DNA from: Chloroflexota bacterium
GTDB lineage: Bacteria; Chloroflexota; Limnocylindria; Limnocylindrales; CSP1-4
Direction: 5' to 3'
Length of the DNA stretch: 16,708 bases
NCBI GenBank assembly: GCA_013696275.1
Contig: JACCYW010000397.1
Span: forward strand, 1 to 16,708
Position numbers and translations under genes: made by a program. The notes under the pieces are model-generated. The model saw only the letters and a program-made list of their open reading frames with translations, was not told the DNA's origin and made no database searches. Positions 6,446 to 12,858 of the stretch are shown here, in pieces (the first letter of the stretch is position 1; the number at the start of each line of letters is the position of its first letter).

Positions 6446-6997
6446 GTGTCACGTATCGGGCGCATGCCCATATCAGTGCCGTCCGGCGTGGACGTCACCA
6501 TCGCCGGTGAGCACATCACCATCACGGGTCCGCGCGGCCGACTGTCGCGTGATCTGCCCGCCGTGATGCGCGTCTACCAGGACGATGGCGTGCTCCGCGT
6601 CGAGCGTCCGAACGACGAAAAGAGCTCGCGCGCACTGCATGGACTGACGCGCACCCTGGTCTCCAACATGGTCATCGGCGTGACCGATGGCTACCGCAAG
6701 GGCCTGGAGATCACCGGTGTCGGCTATCGTGCCCAGCTCGTCGGCCAGAAGCTGCAGCTCAATCTGGGCTACAGCCACCCCATCGAGATCGATCCTCCGG
6801 GTGGCATCACCTTCGAGGTCGAGACGCCGACCCGCCTGGCGGTCAGCGGTATCGACAAGGAACTGGTCGGCCATGTCGCCGCTCGTGTCCGTGCCACTCG
6901 CAAGCCCGAGCCGTACAAGGGCAAGGGAGTGCGCTACGCCGGCGAGGTCATCCGCCGGAAGGCCGGCAAGGCGGGCAAGATCGGAGGCAAGAAGTGA
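6446..6997 (+). CDS. rplF: 50S ribosomal protein L6
   Basis: L6 (uL6) lies near the sarcin-ricin loop and factor-binding site. The 183-residue product contains two tandem alpha/beta repeats of the L6 fold: residues about 1-80 (SRIGRMPISVPSGVDVTI, VERPNDEKSSRALHGLTRTLVSNMV) and about 85-175 (GLEITGVGYRAQLVGQKLQL, LNLGYSHPIEID). The conserved C-terminal signature KPEPYKGKGVRYAGE is present, followed by a Lys/Gly-rich end. The start is GTG at 6446, overlapping a purine-rich GGCGAGG that can serve as ribosome-binding site; it gives the standard N-terminus. The stop overlaps the rplR start as GTGA. Confidence 0.98.
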   Translation: MSRIGRMPISVPSGVDVTIAGEHITITGPRGRLSRDLPAVMRVYQDDGVLRVERPNDEKSSRALHGLTRTLVSNMVIGVTDGYRKGLEITGVGYRAQLVGQKLQLNLGYSHPIEIDPPGGITFEVETPTRLAVSGIDKELVGHVAARVRATRKPEPYKGKGVRYAGEVIRRKAGKAGKIGGKK

Positions 6998-7350
6998 GCT
7001 CCAGCCGTACAGCGGCACGCATCAAGCGCCATGAGCGGATCCGCCTCCGCGTGACCGGCACGGCCGCCCGGCCGCGCCTGGCCATATTCCGCAGCCTGGA
7101 CCAGATCTATGCCCAGGTCATCGATGATGCCGCTGGCCGGACGGTGGCCAGCGCATCCTCGCTCGAATCAGCCCTCCGCGCGACCGCCGGGACCAAGAGT
7201 GCGCGGGCCGAGCGCGTCGGCTCGCTCCTCGCCGAGCGGGCTCGCGCAGCGGGCGTGAGCAAGGTCGTCTTCGACCGAGCCGGGTTCCGTTACCACGGAC
7301 GAGTCCGCGCCCTCGCTGAGGCAGCGCGCGGATCCGGCCTCGACTTCTAG
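6994..7350 (+). CDS. rplR: 50S ribosomal protein L18
   Basis: L18 (uL18) binds 5S rRNA together with L5 in the central protuberance. The 118-residue product has the family order: basic N-terminal KRHERIRLRVTGTAARPRL, the strand AIFRSLDQIYAQVIDD, GRTVASASSLES, a helix with AERVGSLLAERARAAG, and the highly conserved VVFDRAGFRYHGRVRALAEAARGSGLDF region at the C-terminus (position about 90-118). Length is normal. The GTG start overlaps the rplF TGA. After its stop there is a 25-base gap before rpsE. Confidence 0.97.
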   Translation: MSSSRTAARIKRHERIRLRVTGTAARPRLAIFRSLDQIYAQVIDDAAGRTVASASSLESALRATAGTKSARAERVGSLLAERARAAGVSKVVFDRAGFRYHGRVRALAEAARGSGLDF

Positions 7351-7364
7351 CTACGCAGACAGAC

Positions 7365-7371
7365 AAAGGAG
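7365..7371 (+). promoter_or_regulatory. ribosome binding site for rpsE
   Basis: AAAGGAG lies four bases before the ATG at 7376, in the 25-base gap after rplR. It indicates independent initiation of S5 translation at a place where overlap coupling is absent. Confidence 0.7.
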
Positions 7372-7375
7372 CCGC

Positions 7376-7921
7376 ATGGCGCGCATAGACCCAGCCCGAC
7401 TCACGCTCGAGGAGCGTGTCGTCCAGATCAACCGAGTAGCCAAGGTCGTGAAGGGCGGTCGACGCTTCAGCTTCAGCGCGGTCGTGGTGGTCGGTGACGG
7501 CAACGGTCACGTGGGCGCCGGGATGGGCAAGGCCGATGAGGTGCCGGAGGCCATCCGCAAGGGCGTGGAAGATGCCAAGAAGCATCTCATCCGTGTCCCG
7601 CTGGTGGGCACGACCGTGCCCCATGAGGTACGTCAGCAGTTCGGCGCGAGTACCGTGCTCCTCAAGCCCGCTTCACAGGGCACAGGCGTCATCGCCGGTG
7701 GCTCGGTGCGGGCCGTCGTGGAGGCGGCCGGCGTCCGCGACATCCTGTCCAAGTCGCTCGGGTCGACCAATCCGGTGAACGTGGTCCGGGCGACCTTGGA
7801 AGGGCTGCGCAGCATGCACAGTGCCGAGGAGCTGTCAGCTCGTCGCGGGCGTCAGCTGCGGAGCGCCATCCCGGGCCAGCCGGCGGCTGGCTCGGCGGAA
7901 GGTAACGGGAATGGCCGGTAA
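7376..7921 (+). CDS. rpsE: 30S ribosomal protein S5
   Basis: S5 (uS5) forms the mRNA entry channel with S3 and S4 and affects decoding accuracy. The 181-residue product has an N-terminal double-stranded RNA-binding-like S5 domain (about 10-75: LEERVVQINRVAKVVKGGRRF, VVVGDGNGHVGAGMGKADEVPEAIRK) and a C-terminal S5 domain (about 85-155: PHEVRQQFGAS, VLLKPASQGTGVIAGGSVRAV, GVRDILSKSLGSTNPVNVVRAT). The last 20 residues are a Gly/Ala/Asn-rich tail ending GNGNGR that is not conserved. The frame overlaps the rpmD start by 11 bases. Confidence 0.98.
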   Translation: MARIDPARLTLEERVVQINRVAKVVKGGRRFSFSAVVVVGDGNGHVGAGMGKADEVPEAIRKGVEDAKKHLIRVPLVGTTVPHEVRQQFGASTVLLKPASQGTGVIAGGSVRAVVEAAGVRDILSKSLGSTNPVNVVRATLEGLRSMHSAEELSARRGRQLRSAIPGQPAAGSAEGNGNGR

Positions 7922-8246
7922 GCTGCGTATCACGCTCCACAAAAGCACGGTAAGCACGACCCGCGAGGCTCGCGGTACGATCCGCGCCCTCGGGCTGCGC
8001 CGCATCGGTCAGGCTGTCGAGCATGCCGATACACCGGCCACCCGCGGCATGATCCGAGCGGTCAGCCACCTCGTGACCGGCGAGGCCGTGTCCGACAGCG
8101 CCGCACGCAACAGCCGCACCAGGTCGGCGAGCACATCCAGGGCGGCGAGCGCCACATCCAGGGCCGCGAGCTCCAAAGCGGCAAGCTCGAAGGCGGCCAG
8201 TGCCAGCGCCGCCAGTCGCAAGCAGGACCAGGAGAAGGGATCGTGA
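7911..8246 (+). CDS. rpmD: 50S ribosomal protein L30 with a Ser/Ala repeat tail
   Basis: L30 (uL30) is a small protein on the back of the 50S subunit. Residues 1-60 are a complete L30: MAGKLRITLHKSTVSTTREA, the helix RGTIRALGLRRIGQAVEH, and the C-terminal GMIRAVSHLVTGEAV that matches the usual end of the protein. Family members are about 55-65 residues, while this one has 111. Residues 61-111 are a Ser/Ala/Arg/Lys tail built of SRAAS and SKAAS units, positively charged overall, and followed directly by the rplO start (GTGA overlap). The ATG at 7911 lies 11 bases inside rpsE and gives the typical MAxKLRITL start. The tail function is unknown. Confidence 0.94.
   Translation: MAGKLRITLHKSTVSTTREARGTIRALGLRRIGQAVEHADTPATRGMIRAVSHLVTGEAVSDSAARNSRTRSASTSRAASATSRAASSKAASSKAASASAASRKQDQEKGS
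8125..8219 (+). repeat. degenerate short tandem repeat in the L30 tail
   Basis: The DNA has imperfect 12-27-base units: CATCCAGGGC(G/C)GCGAGC occurs twice (near 8138 and 8156), followed by variants of AGCTCCAAAGCGGCAAG and AGCTCGAAGGCGGCC. The units keep frame and encode SRAAS/SKAAS repeats, so the tail probably grew by in-frame duplication. Boundaries are approximate. Confidence 0.55.
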
Positions 8247-8941
8247 AGCTGCACGAACTGAGACCGGCACCTGGATCGCGCAAGGAGCGCACCCGGGTGG
8301 GCCGTGGCATCGCGGCCGGCAAGGGCAAGACGGCTGGGCGCGGCACCAAGGGCCAGCGCTCGCGGGCGGGGGCGTCGATCCCGGCCTGGTTCGAGGGTGG
8401 GCAGACTCCGCTGCACATCCGGATACCCAAGCTGCGCGGCTTCAAGCGGTTCGGCCGCATCGAGTTCCAGGTCGTGAACGTCGGTCGCATCTCCGAGTAC
8501 GCCGCGAGCGGCCGGTTCGGAATCGGAACGGGTGGCGGCGAAGGGGCCGGCGCAGGCCGGGCGGGCGACCCGGTGACCATCCACGTGGAGATGCTGAGGA
8601 GCGCTGGTCTGGTCGGCTCTGACCGACGGCCGGTCAAGGTGCTGGGTGCCGGCGACGTATCGCAGGCGCTACTCGTCACGGCCGACGCATTCACCCGCAG
8701 TGCGCGCCAGAAGATCGAGGCGGCGGGCGGTTTCGTCCAGTTGCTTGCGCCACAGGAAGCCGCGCTCGCGGCTCCGGTCGACGGGACGCCCGCCGGGGTG
8801 ACGTCCGACGGCGGGACGCCGGCCGCTGGCACGAGCGCTGACCTGACCCCGGGCGATGCGTCTGACGACGCGCCGCCCGATGTCCCTGCCCGCCGGTCGC
8901 GCCGCAGCGCTCCTCCAGCGAGCGACCCCGCAGGCGGCTGA
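8243..8941 (+). CDS. rplO: 50S ribosomal protein L15 with internal Gly-rich insert and long C-terminal tail
   Basis: L15 (uL15) is a late-assembling protein with a long N-terminal extension threading 23S rRNA. The N-terminus is standard: KLHELRPAPGSRKERTRVGRG, GKGKTAGRGTKGQRSRAG and FEGGQTPLHIRIPKLRGF. The C-terminal globular domain runs to about residue 168 (VKVLGAGDVSQALLVTADAF, SARQKIEAAGGFVQLL). The protein has 232 residues against about 145-150 in the family. The excess is a Gly-rich insert at about 89-108 (SGRFGIGTGGGEGAGAGRAG) and a tail at 169-232 rich in Ala, Pro, Asp, Gly and Thr that ends in a basic RRSRRS patch. The GTG start overlaps the rpmD stop; secY follows after two bases. 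Confidence 0.95.
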   Translation: MKLHELRPAPGSRKERTRVGRGIAAGKGKTAGRGTKGQRSRAGASIPAWFEGGQTPLHIRIPKLRGFKRFGRIEFQVVNVGRISEYAASGRFGIGTGGGEGAGAGRAGDPVTIHVEMLRSAGLVGSDRRPVKVLGAGDVSQALLVTADAFTRSARQKIEAAGGFVQLLAPQEAALAAPVDGTPAGVTSDGGTPAAGTSADLTPGDASDDAPPDVPARRSRRSAPPASDPAGG

Positions 8942-8943
8942 GC

Positions 8944-10224
8944 GTGTTCGACGCACTGGTCAATGCCTTCCGTACGCCGGACATCCGGCGCCGCATCCTC
9001 TTCGTGGCGGGGATGCTCATCATCTACCGGCTGCTGGGGCACGTCCCCGTGCCCGGCGTGGAGCGCCAGGTCCTGGCCCAGTTCCTGGGTAGCCAGCCGT
9101 TCCTTCAGCTCATCAATCTGTTCTCCGGCGGGGGCCTCTCCGACCTCTCCATAGTCGCCCTTGCGATGACCCCGTACATCAACGCGTCGATCATCATGCA
9201 GCTCATGACCGGGGTCGTGCCGCGACTCCAGCAGCTCTCGCGTGAAGGCGAGTACGGACGCAACAAGATCAATCAGTACACCCGCTACCTGACCGTGCCG
9301 CTGGCCTTCCTTCAGGCGTACGGGACGCTGGCCATCCTGGCGCAGGCGGAGGTCATCCTGCAGTTCGACCTGGCCCGGTTCGAGACACTCATCCAGATGT
9401 TCACCTTGGCCGGCGGGGCCATCCTGGTCATGTGGCTGGGCGAACTCATCACCGAGCGGGGTATCGGTAACGGCATCAGCTTCATCATCTTCGCCGGCAT
9501 CGTCGCCGGGTTGCCGGCCGGGCTGGGCCAATTCGCAGCCGCACCCGATCTGGCGCGGGGCATCCTGTTCACTCTGCTGGCCGTCGTCGCAGTCGCGGTC
9601 ATCGTCTACATCCAGGAGGGCCAGCGGCGCATCCCCATCCAGTATGCGAGCCGCGTTCGCGGCCGGCGCATGTATCAAGGTGGAGCTACGTTCCTGCCGT
9701 TGCGCGTCAACCAGGCCGGCGTGATCCCCATCATCTTCGCCATCAGCATCCTGGCCTTCCCCTTCCAGATCGCCAGCTATTTCGCCGTCTCGGAAGGCGT
9801 CATCGGCGAGATCGCCACCAGCATCACCCAGATCCTGGCGCCCAACGGCGGGGTATACATAGCTGGCTACTTCCTGCTGACCGTGGGCTTCACCTACTTC
9901 TACACCGCTTTCACCTTCAAGCCCGACGAGACGGCCGACCAGCTGCGCAAGAACGGCGGTTTCATCCCGGGCATCCGCCCGGGCGCACCGACGCGCGACT
10001 ATCTGGCCCGCGTGGTCTTCCGCATCAGCCTGGCGGGCGCCATCTTCCTGGGCATCGTGGCGGTCTCGCCGGTCCTCATCGAGACCGTCTTCTCGGGCAG
10101 CGTGGTGGCCGGCTTCGCCCTCGGCGGGACGGCGCTGCTGATCATCGTGTCGGTCGTGGTGGAGACGATGAAGCAGATCGAAGCCCAGCTGATGATGCGC
10201 AACTACGAAGGTTTCATCAGGTGA
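8944..10224 (+). CDS. secY: preprotein translocase subunit SecY
   Basis: SecY is the channel of the Sec translocon in the cytoplasmic membrane and works with SecE, SecG, SecA and membrane-inserting ribosomes. The 426-residue product starts MFDALVNAFRTPDIRRRILF, followed by TM1 (about 17-33), the plug/TM2 region (LINLFSGGGLSDLSIVALAMTPYINASII landmarks at 57-84), and further hydrophobic segments near 115-135, 152-170, 178-195, 206-223, 258-280, 303-325, 360-380 and 386-406, giving ten. Functionally important cytosolic loops are C4 (RRIPIQYASRVRGR, 228-241) and C5 (KNGGFIPGIRPGAPT, 336-350), with the conserved arginines present. The end MMRNYEGFIR is typical. It starts at GTG two bases after rplO, and its stop overlaps the adk start. 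Confidence 0.98.
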   Translation: MFDALVNAFRTPDIRRRILFVAGMLIIYRLLGHVPVPGVERQVLAQFLGSQPFLQLINLFSGGGLSDLSIVALAMTPYINASIIMQLMTGVVPRLQQLSREGEYGRNKINQYTRYLTVPLAFLQAYGTLAILAQAEVILQFDLARFETLIQMFTLAGGAILVMWLGELITERGIGNGISFIIFAGIVAGLPAGLGQFAAAPDLARGILFTLLAVVAVAVIVYIQEGQRRIPIQYASRVRGRRMYQGGATFLPLRVNQAGVIPIIFAISILAFPFQIASYFAVSEGVIGEIATSITQILAPNGGVYIAGYFLLTVGFTYFYTAFTFKPDETADQLRKNGGFIPGIRPGAPTRDYLARVVFRISLAGAIFLGIVAVSPVLIETVFSGSVVAGFALGGTALLIIVSVVVETMKQIEAQLMMRNYEGFIR

Positions 10225-10976
10225 CGGGCGCCCGGCGCGGCAATGGCAGCCGGCCGGCGCGTCGCGGCCAGTCGACCACAACGGTCGGTGACGAACGGTC
10301 GGCGCTGCGTGTGCTCGTGATGGTGGGTGGCCCTGGGGCGGGCAAGGGGACGCAGGCGCGCTACCTCTCGGCGGCACTCGGCCTGCCCCACGTGGCATCG
10401 GGCGACCTGTTCCGCGATGCCATGGCGGAAGGCACGCCGACCGGTCTTGAAGCCAAGGCTTACTACGATCGCGGTGCGCTCGTGCCCGACGAGCTGACCG
10501 TGCGGATGATCGCTGAGCGGCTGGACCAGCCCGATGCCGCCTCAGGCGCCATCCTCGATGGCTTCCCCAGGACGGTCCCTCAGGCGCGAGCGCTGGACGG
10601 CTTTCTCCTGCGGCGCGGGACGCGGCTGGAGGGGGCGCTCTACATCGATGTGTCGGAGGATGAGCTGGTGCGGCGACTATCGGGCCGCTGGATATGCAGC
10701 GGCCCGGCCCAGCACGTCTATCACGTCGTGAACCACCCGCCCGAACGGCCCGGTATCTGCGACTTCGATGGGACCGAGCTATCCCAACGCGCCGACGATG
10801 CGGCTGACACCATCGTCGCCCGGCTCGAGAAGCAGTTGCCGCCGATGTATGAGGTGGTCGACTACTACGCTGAGCGTGGCCTGCTCCTGCCGGTGGCTGG
10901 CGAGACGCGAGCGTCCGAAGTGACCGACGCCCTCTTGCGCGCCATCGAGCACGCCGTCGCTGAACCGGTCACCTAG
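10221..10976 (+). CDS. adk: adenylate kinase, long-LID type, with N-terminal extension
   Basis: Adenylate kinase interconverts ATP + AMP and 2 ADP in the cytoplasm. The P-loop GGPGAGKGT is at residues 36-44, the AMP-binding region includes SGDLFRD (60-66), and DGFPRT (113-118) is the family signature. The long LID (about 155-191) runs from SGRWIC to QRADD and carries Cys159, Cys180 and Asp183 of the zinc-type ligand set, but the second Cys is missing. If translation starts at GTG 10221 (GTGA overlap with secY), there is a 30-residue basic extension before the core; a GTG at 10311 would give a normal-length 221-residue enzyme. I give the longer form because the overlap matches the coupling pattern of the block, but the start is uncertain. 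Confidence 0.93.
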   Translation: MTGARRGNGSRPARRGQSTTTVGDERSALRVLVMVGGPGAGKGTQARYLSAALGLPHVASGDLFRDAMAEGTPTGLEAKAYYDRGALVPDELTVRMIAERLDQPDAASGAILDGFPRTVPQARALDGFLLRRGTRLEGALYIDVSEDELVRRLSGRWICSGPAQHVYHVVNHPPERPGICDFDGTELSQRADDAADTIVARLEKQLPPMYEVVDYYAERGLLLPVAGETRASEVTDALLRAIEHAVAEPVT

Positions 10977-11000
10977 CGCAGCCGGCCCGGCCAACAAGAC

Positions 11001-11798
11001 ATGGAACGACGCGTCACGCTCAAGAGCCAGTCGCAGATCGAGCGCATGGTGGTCGCCGGGCGGCTGGTCGCTGACGTCCTCGATCGAGTCGGGCAGGAGA
11101 TCAGGCCGGGTGTCACGCCGCTCGAGCTCGATGCCTTGGCGGAGGAGATGATCCGCGCTGCCGGAGGCGTGCCGTCCTTCATCGGCGTGCCCGGGCGAAA
11201 GGCGCCCTACCGTCACAGCCTATGCGTGTCGCTCGACTCGGAGGTGGTCCACGGCGTCCCCGATCGGCGTCGCATCCGGGATGGGCAGCTCGTCTCCGTC
11301 GACGCTGGCGCTATCGTCGCCGGCTGGCATGGCGATGCCGCCCGGACGTGGATCGTCGGACAGGTACCCGCCGAGGTACGGCAGCTGGTGGAGACCACCC
11401 GCGAGGCCATGTACGCGGGCATCGATGCGGCCCAGCCTGGCGCCCACATCGCCGATATCTCAGCCGCCATCGAGGACCTCGCGCGGGCCGAGGGGTACGG
11501 CGTCGTACGCTCGTTCGTCGGCCACGGCATCGGCACGGAGATGCACGAGGAGCCCCAGGTCTGGAACTTCCGCACCGGTCAACGCGGCCGTCGCCTGGAA
11601 GCCGGCCTGTGCCTCGCCATCGAGCCGATGTTCACGCTGGGCGGCCATGAGGTGGATGTGGCGCACGACGGCTGGACGGTCGTCACGCGCGACGGCAGCC
11701 TGGCCGCTCATTGGGAGAACACCATCGCCGTCACGGCGGATGGCCCGCGCATCCTCACCGAACGGCCGGCGCCGGTCGAGCAAGTGTCGGTCGCCTGA
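11001..11798 (+). CDS. map: type I methionine aminopeptidase
   Basis: This enzyme removes the initiator methionine from nascent proteins at the ribosome. The 265-residue product has the pita-bread fold signatures of MetAP-I and the complete set of metal ligands and the catalytic histidine: His84 in EVVHGVPD, Asp101 in VSVDAG, Asp112 in WHGDAART, His175 in VGHGIGTEMHEEP, Glu208 in LAIEPMF and Glu239 in HWENTIAV. His182 in the MHEEP motif is also conserved. There is no N-terminal zinc-finger extension (that is, a short bacterial form). The ATG is 24 bases after the adk stop. The last 20 residues are not conserved. A 239-base gene-free stretch follows. Confidence 0.97.
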   Translation: MERRVTLKSQSQIERMVVAGRLVADVLDRVGQEIRPGVTPLELDALAEEMIRAAGGVPSFIGVPGRKAPYRHSLCVSLDSEVVHGVPDRRRIRDGQLVSVDAGAIVAGWHGDAARTWIVGQVPAEVRQLVETTREAMYAGIDAAQPGAHIADISAAIEDLARAEGYGVVRSFVGHGIGTEMHEEPQVWNFRTGQRGRRLEAGLCLAIEPMFTLGGHEVDVAHDGWTVVTRDGSLAAHWENTIAVTADGPRILTERPAPVEQVSVA

Positions 11799-11905
11799 CC
11801 CGGCTGGGTGACCTGCTGCGGGATCGATCGACCTCACATGGTCGTCGGTCGGTGGCTCTGCCATGCTCGAGAGGTGCCGGGACCGCTGACCACGACGACG
11901 ACGCC

Positions 11906-11935
11906 TTGCCCTTGTGGACCCTTCTCTGGTAGACT
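11906..11935 (+). promoter_or_regulatory. candidate sigma70-type promoter upstream of infA
   Basis: TTGCCC (11906-11911) and TAGACT (11930-11935) each match four of six bases of the TTGACA and TATAAT consensus and are separated by 18 bases. They lie in the only intergenic gap longer than 200 bases in the window (11799-12037). Transcription would begin near 11942 and give a leader of about 95 bases before infA. Identified by eye only; 4/6 matches also arise by chance. Confidence 0.4.
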
Positions 11936-11943
11936 TCTCGTTC

Positions 11944-11964
11944 GCGCCGGGTCGGCCCCGGCGC
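11944..11964 (+). other. GC-only inverted repeat (hairpin) in the infA leader
   Basis: GCGCCGGG (11944-11951), a five-base loop TCGGC, and CCCGGCGC (11957-11964) form a perfect 8-bp stem made entirely of G-C pairs. No T-run follows, so it is not a canonical intrinsic terminator. It would sit at the very 5' end of a transcript from the candidate promoter just upstream. It could stabilise the mRNA, pause polymerase, or be incidental in GC-rich DNA. Confidence 0.45.
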
Positions 11965-12037
11965 ATGTCGTTGCCCGGCCGCTCCGGTAGCCGCGCTTTC
12001 CCACTGAGTCTTGACGAGAGGGAGTCCGTCGTCGCCT

Positions 12038-12256
12038 GTGGCAAAGAAGGATGCGATAGAGGTAGAAGGCACGGTCATCGAACCGTTGCCCAATGCCATG
12101 TTCGCCATCGAATTGGAGAACAAGCACCGCGTCCTGGCGCATATCAGCGGCAAGCTGCGGATGAACTTCATCCGCATCCTCCCGGGCGATCGGGTCCGCG
12201 TCGAGTTGTCGCCCTATGACCTCTCGCGCGGCCGCATCACATACAGACTCAAGTAA
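12038..12256 (+). CDS. infA: translation initiation factor IF-1
   Basis: IF-1 binds the A site of the 30S subunit during initiation and cooperates with IF-2 and IF-3. From the GTG at 12038 the product is 72 residues, exactly the usual bacterial length, and begins VAKKDAIEVEGTVIE. The S1/OB-fold motifs LPNAMFAIELENKHRVLAHISGKLR (residues about 17-41, landmark) and RILPGDRVRVELSPYDLSRGRITYR are all present. An upstream TTG at 12011 in frame would add nine residues with no homology, so I reject it. GAGAGGGAG at 12016-12024 is the best ribosome-binding site, though its 13-base spacer is long. A possible promoter and a hairpin precede the gene. Confidence 0.97.
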   Translation: MAKKDAIEVEGTVIEPLPNAMFAIELENKHRVLAHISGKLRMNFIRILPGDRVRVELSPYDLSRGRITYRLK

Positions 12257-12278
12257 CAAGGGTAGATAGGATCGCCGA

Positions 12279-12392
12279 GTGAAGGTCGGAGCATCGGTCA
12301 AGGTGCGTTGTGAGCGCTGCAAGGTCATCCGTCGTCATGGCACGGTGATGGTGATCTGCCCGAATCCCAAGCACAAGCAGCGTCAGGGTTAG
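12279..12392 (+). CDS. rpmJ: 50S ribosomal protein L36, zinc-binding type
   Basis: L36 (bL36) is the smallest ribosomal protein and stabilises 23S rRNA near the factor-binding region. A GTG-started frame of 37 residues reads VKVGASVKVRCERCKVIRRH and ends in VICPNPKHKQRQG. Cys11, Cys14, Cys27 and His32 form the conserved zinc site, so this is the C+ form. Length is canonical. The positions normally Arg-Pro at residues 4-5 are Gly-Ala here, a small deviation. It lies between infA and rpsM as in most Gram-positive-type alpha operons, and its stop codon overlaps the rpsM Shine-Dalgarno (TAGGAGG). Confidence 0.97.
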   Translation: MKVGASVKVRCERCKVIRRHGTVMVICPNPKHKQRQG

Positions 12393-12397
12393 GAGGT
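12391..12397 (+). promoter_or_regulatory. strong ribosome binding site for rpsM overlapping the rpmJ stop
   Basis: AGGAGGT is a consensus Shine-Dalgarno, four bases before the GTG at 12401. Its first two bases are part of the rpmJ TAG, so a ribosome finishing L36 uncovers or masks the site, which may couple the two genes. Confidence 0.75.
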
Positions 12398-12400
12398 CTG

Positions 12401-12772
12401 GTGGCACGCATCGCCGGTATCGACATCCCCCGCGAGAAGCGGGTGGAGATCGCGCTGACCTACGTCTACGGTCTCGGACTGCCGACCAGCCAGCGCATCC
12501 TGGCGCAGGCCAATGTCAACCCTGATACACGTGTTCGCGACCTCACCGAGGAGCAGGTCAATCGCCTGCGCGAGATAATCGACCGGCGCTACAAGGTGGA
12601 GGGCGACCTGCGCCGTGAGGTAGCCCTGAACATCAAGCGACTGCAAGAGATCGGTTCGTACCGCGGCCTGCGTCACCGCCGCAATCTGCCAGCTCGAGGG
12701 CAGCGCACCAAGACCAACGCTCGCCAACGCCGCGGTCCCAAGCGGACGGTAGGCGTCCGCCGCAAGAAGTAG
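12401..12772 (+). CDS. rpsM: 30S ribosomal protein S13
   Basis: S13 (uS13) sits in the 30S head, makes bridges to L5 and contacts P-site tRNA with its basic tail. The 123-residue product has the family start ARIAGIDIPREKRVEIALTY, the helix-two-turn-helix core with GLGLPTSQRILAQA, the LREIIDRRYKVEGDLRRE segment, and SYRGLRHRRNLPARGQRTKTNAR near the C-terminus. It ends in RRGPKRTVGVRRKK, the extended basic tail that reaches the tRNA. The GTG start is fixed by a strong AGGAGGT four bases upstream. An 86-base spacer without a gene or convincing regulatory site separates it from rpsK. Confidence 0.98.
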   Translation: MARIAGIDIPREKRVEIALTYVYGLGLPTSQRILAQANVNPDTRVRDLTEEQVNRLREIIDRRYKVEGDLRREVALNIKRLQEIGSYRGLRHRRNLPARGQRTKTNARQRRGPKRTVGVRRKK

Positions 12773-12858
12773 CAAGGAAGCCAAGACCGGCGGCCTGCGC
12801 GGCGTGACAGAGCGCCACTGGCCGACCTGGTCGACAGGATAGGAGAGACCCCCAAGCG

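Larger units (their letters stand above)
11799..12037 (+). other. largest non-coding gap (map-infA intergenic region)
   Basis: The 239 bases between map and infA show no frame with recognisable homology on either strand; the short open frames here are fragments that run out of map or across the gap. It holds the candidate promoter, the 8-bp hairpin and the infA ribosome-binding site described separately. No T-rich intrinsic terminator for the upstream operon is visible. Confidence 0.6.

Noticed and set aside
8062..10398. A 778-codon open frame on the minus strand opposite rpmD, rplO, secY and adk.
   Set aside because: It lies entirely antisense to genes with clear homology, its translation is low-complexity (Asp/His/Arg/Gln-rich) without recognisable motifs, and long antisense frames are expected in GC-rich coding DNA.
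11841..11902. Imperfect distant inverted repeat GTCGTCG ... CGACGAC in the map-infA gap, considered as a terminator for map.
   Set aside because: The seven-base arms are about 45 bases apart, the repeat is simple CGA-rich sequence, and no T-run follows.
12773..12858. Spacer between rpsM and rpsK, considered as a promoter or leader RNA for S4 autoregulation.
   Set aside because: No -35/-10 pair of reasonable quality and no convincing pseudoknot or stem was visible by eye.
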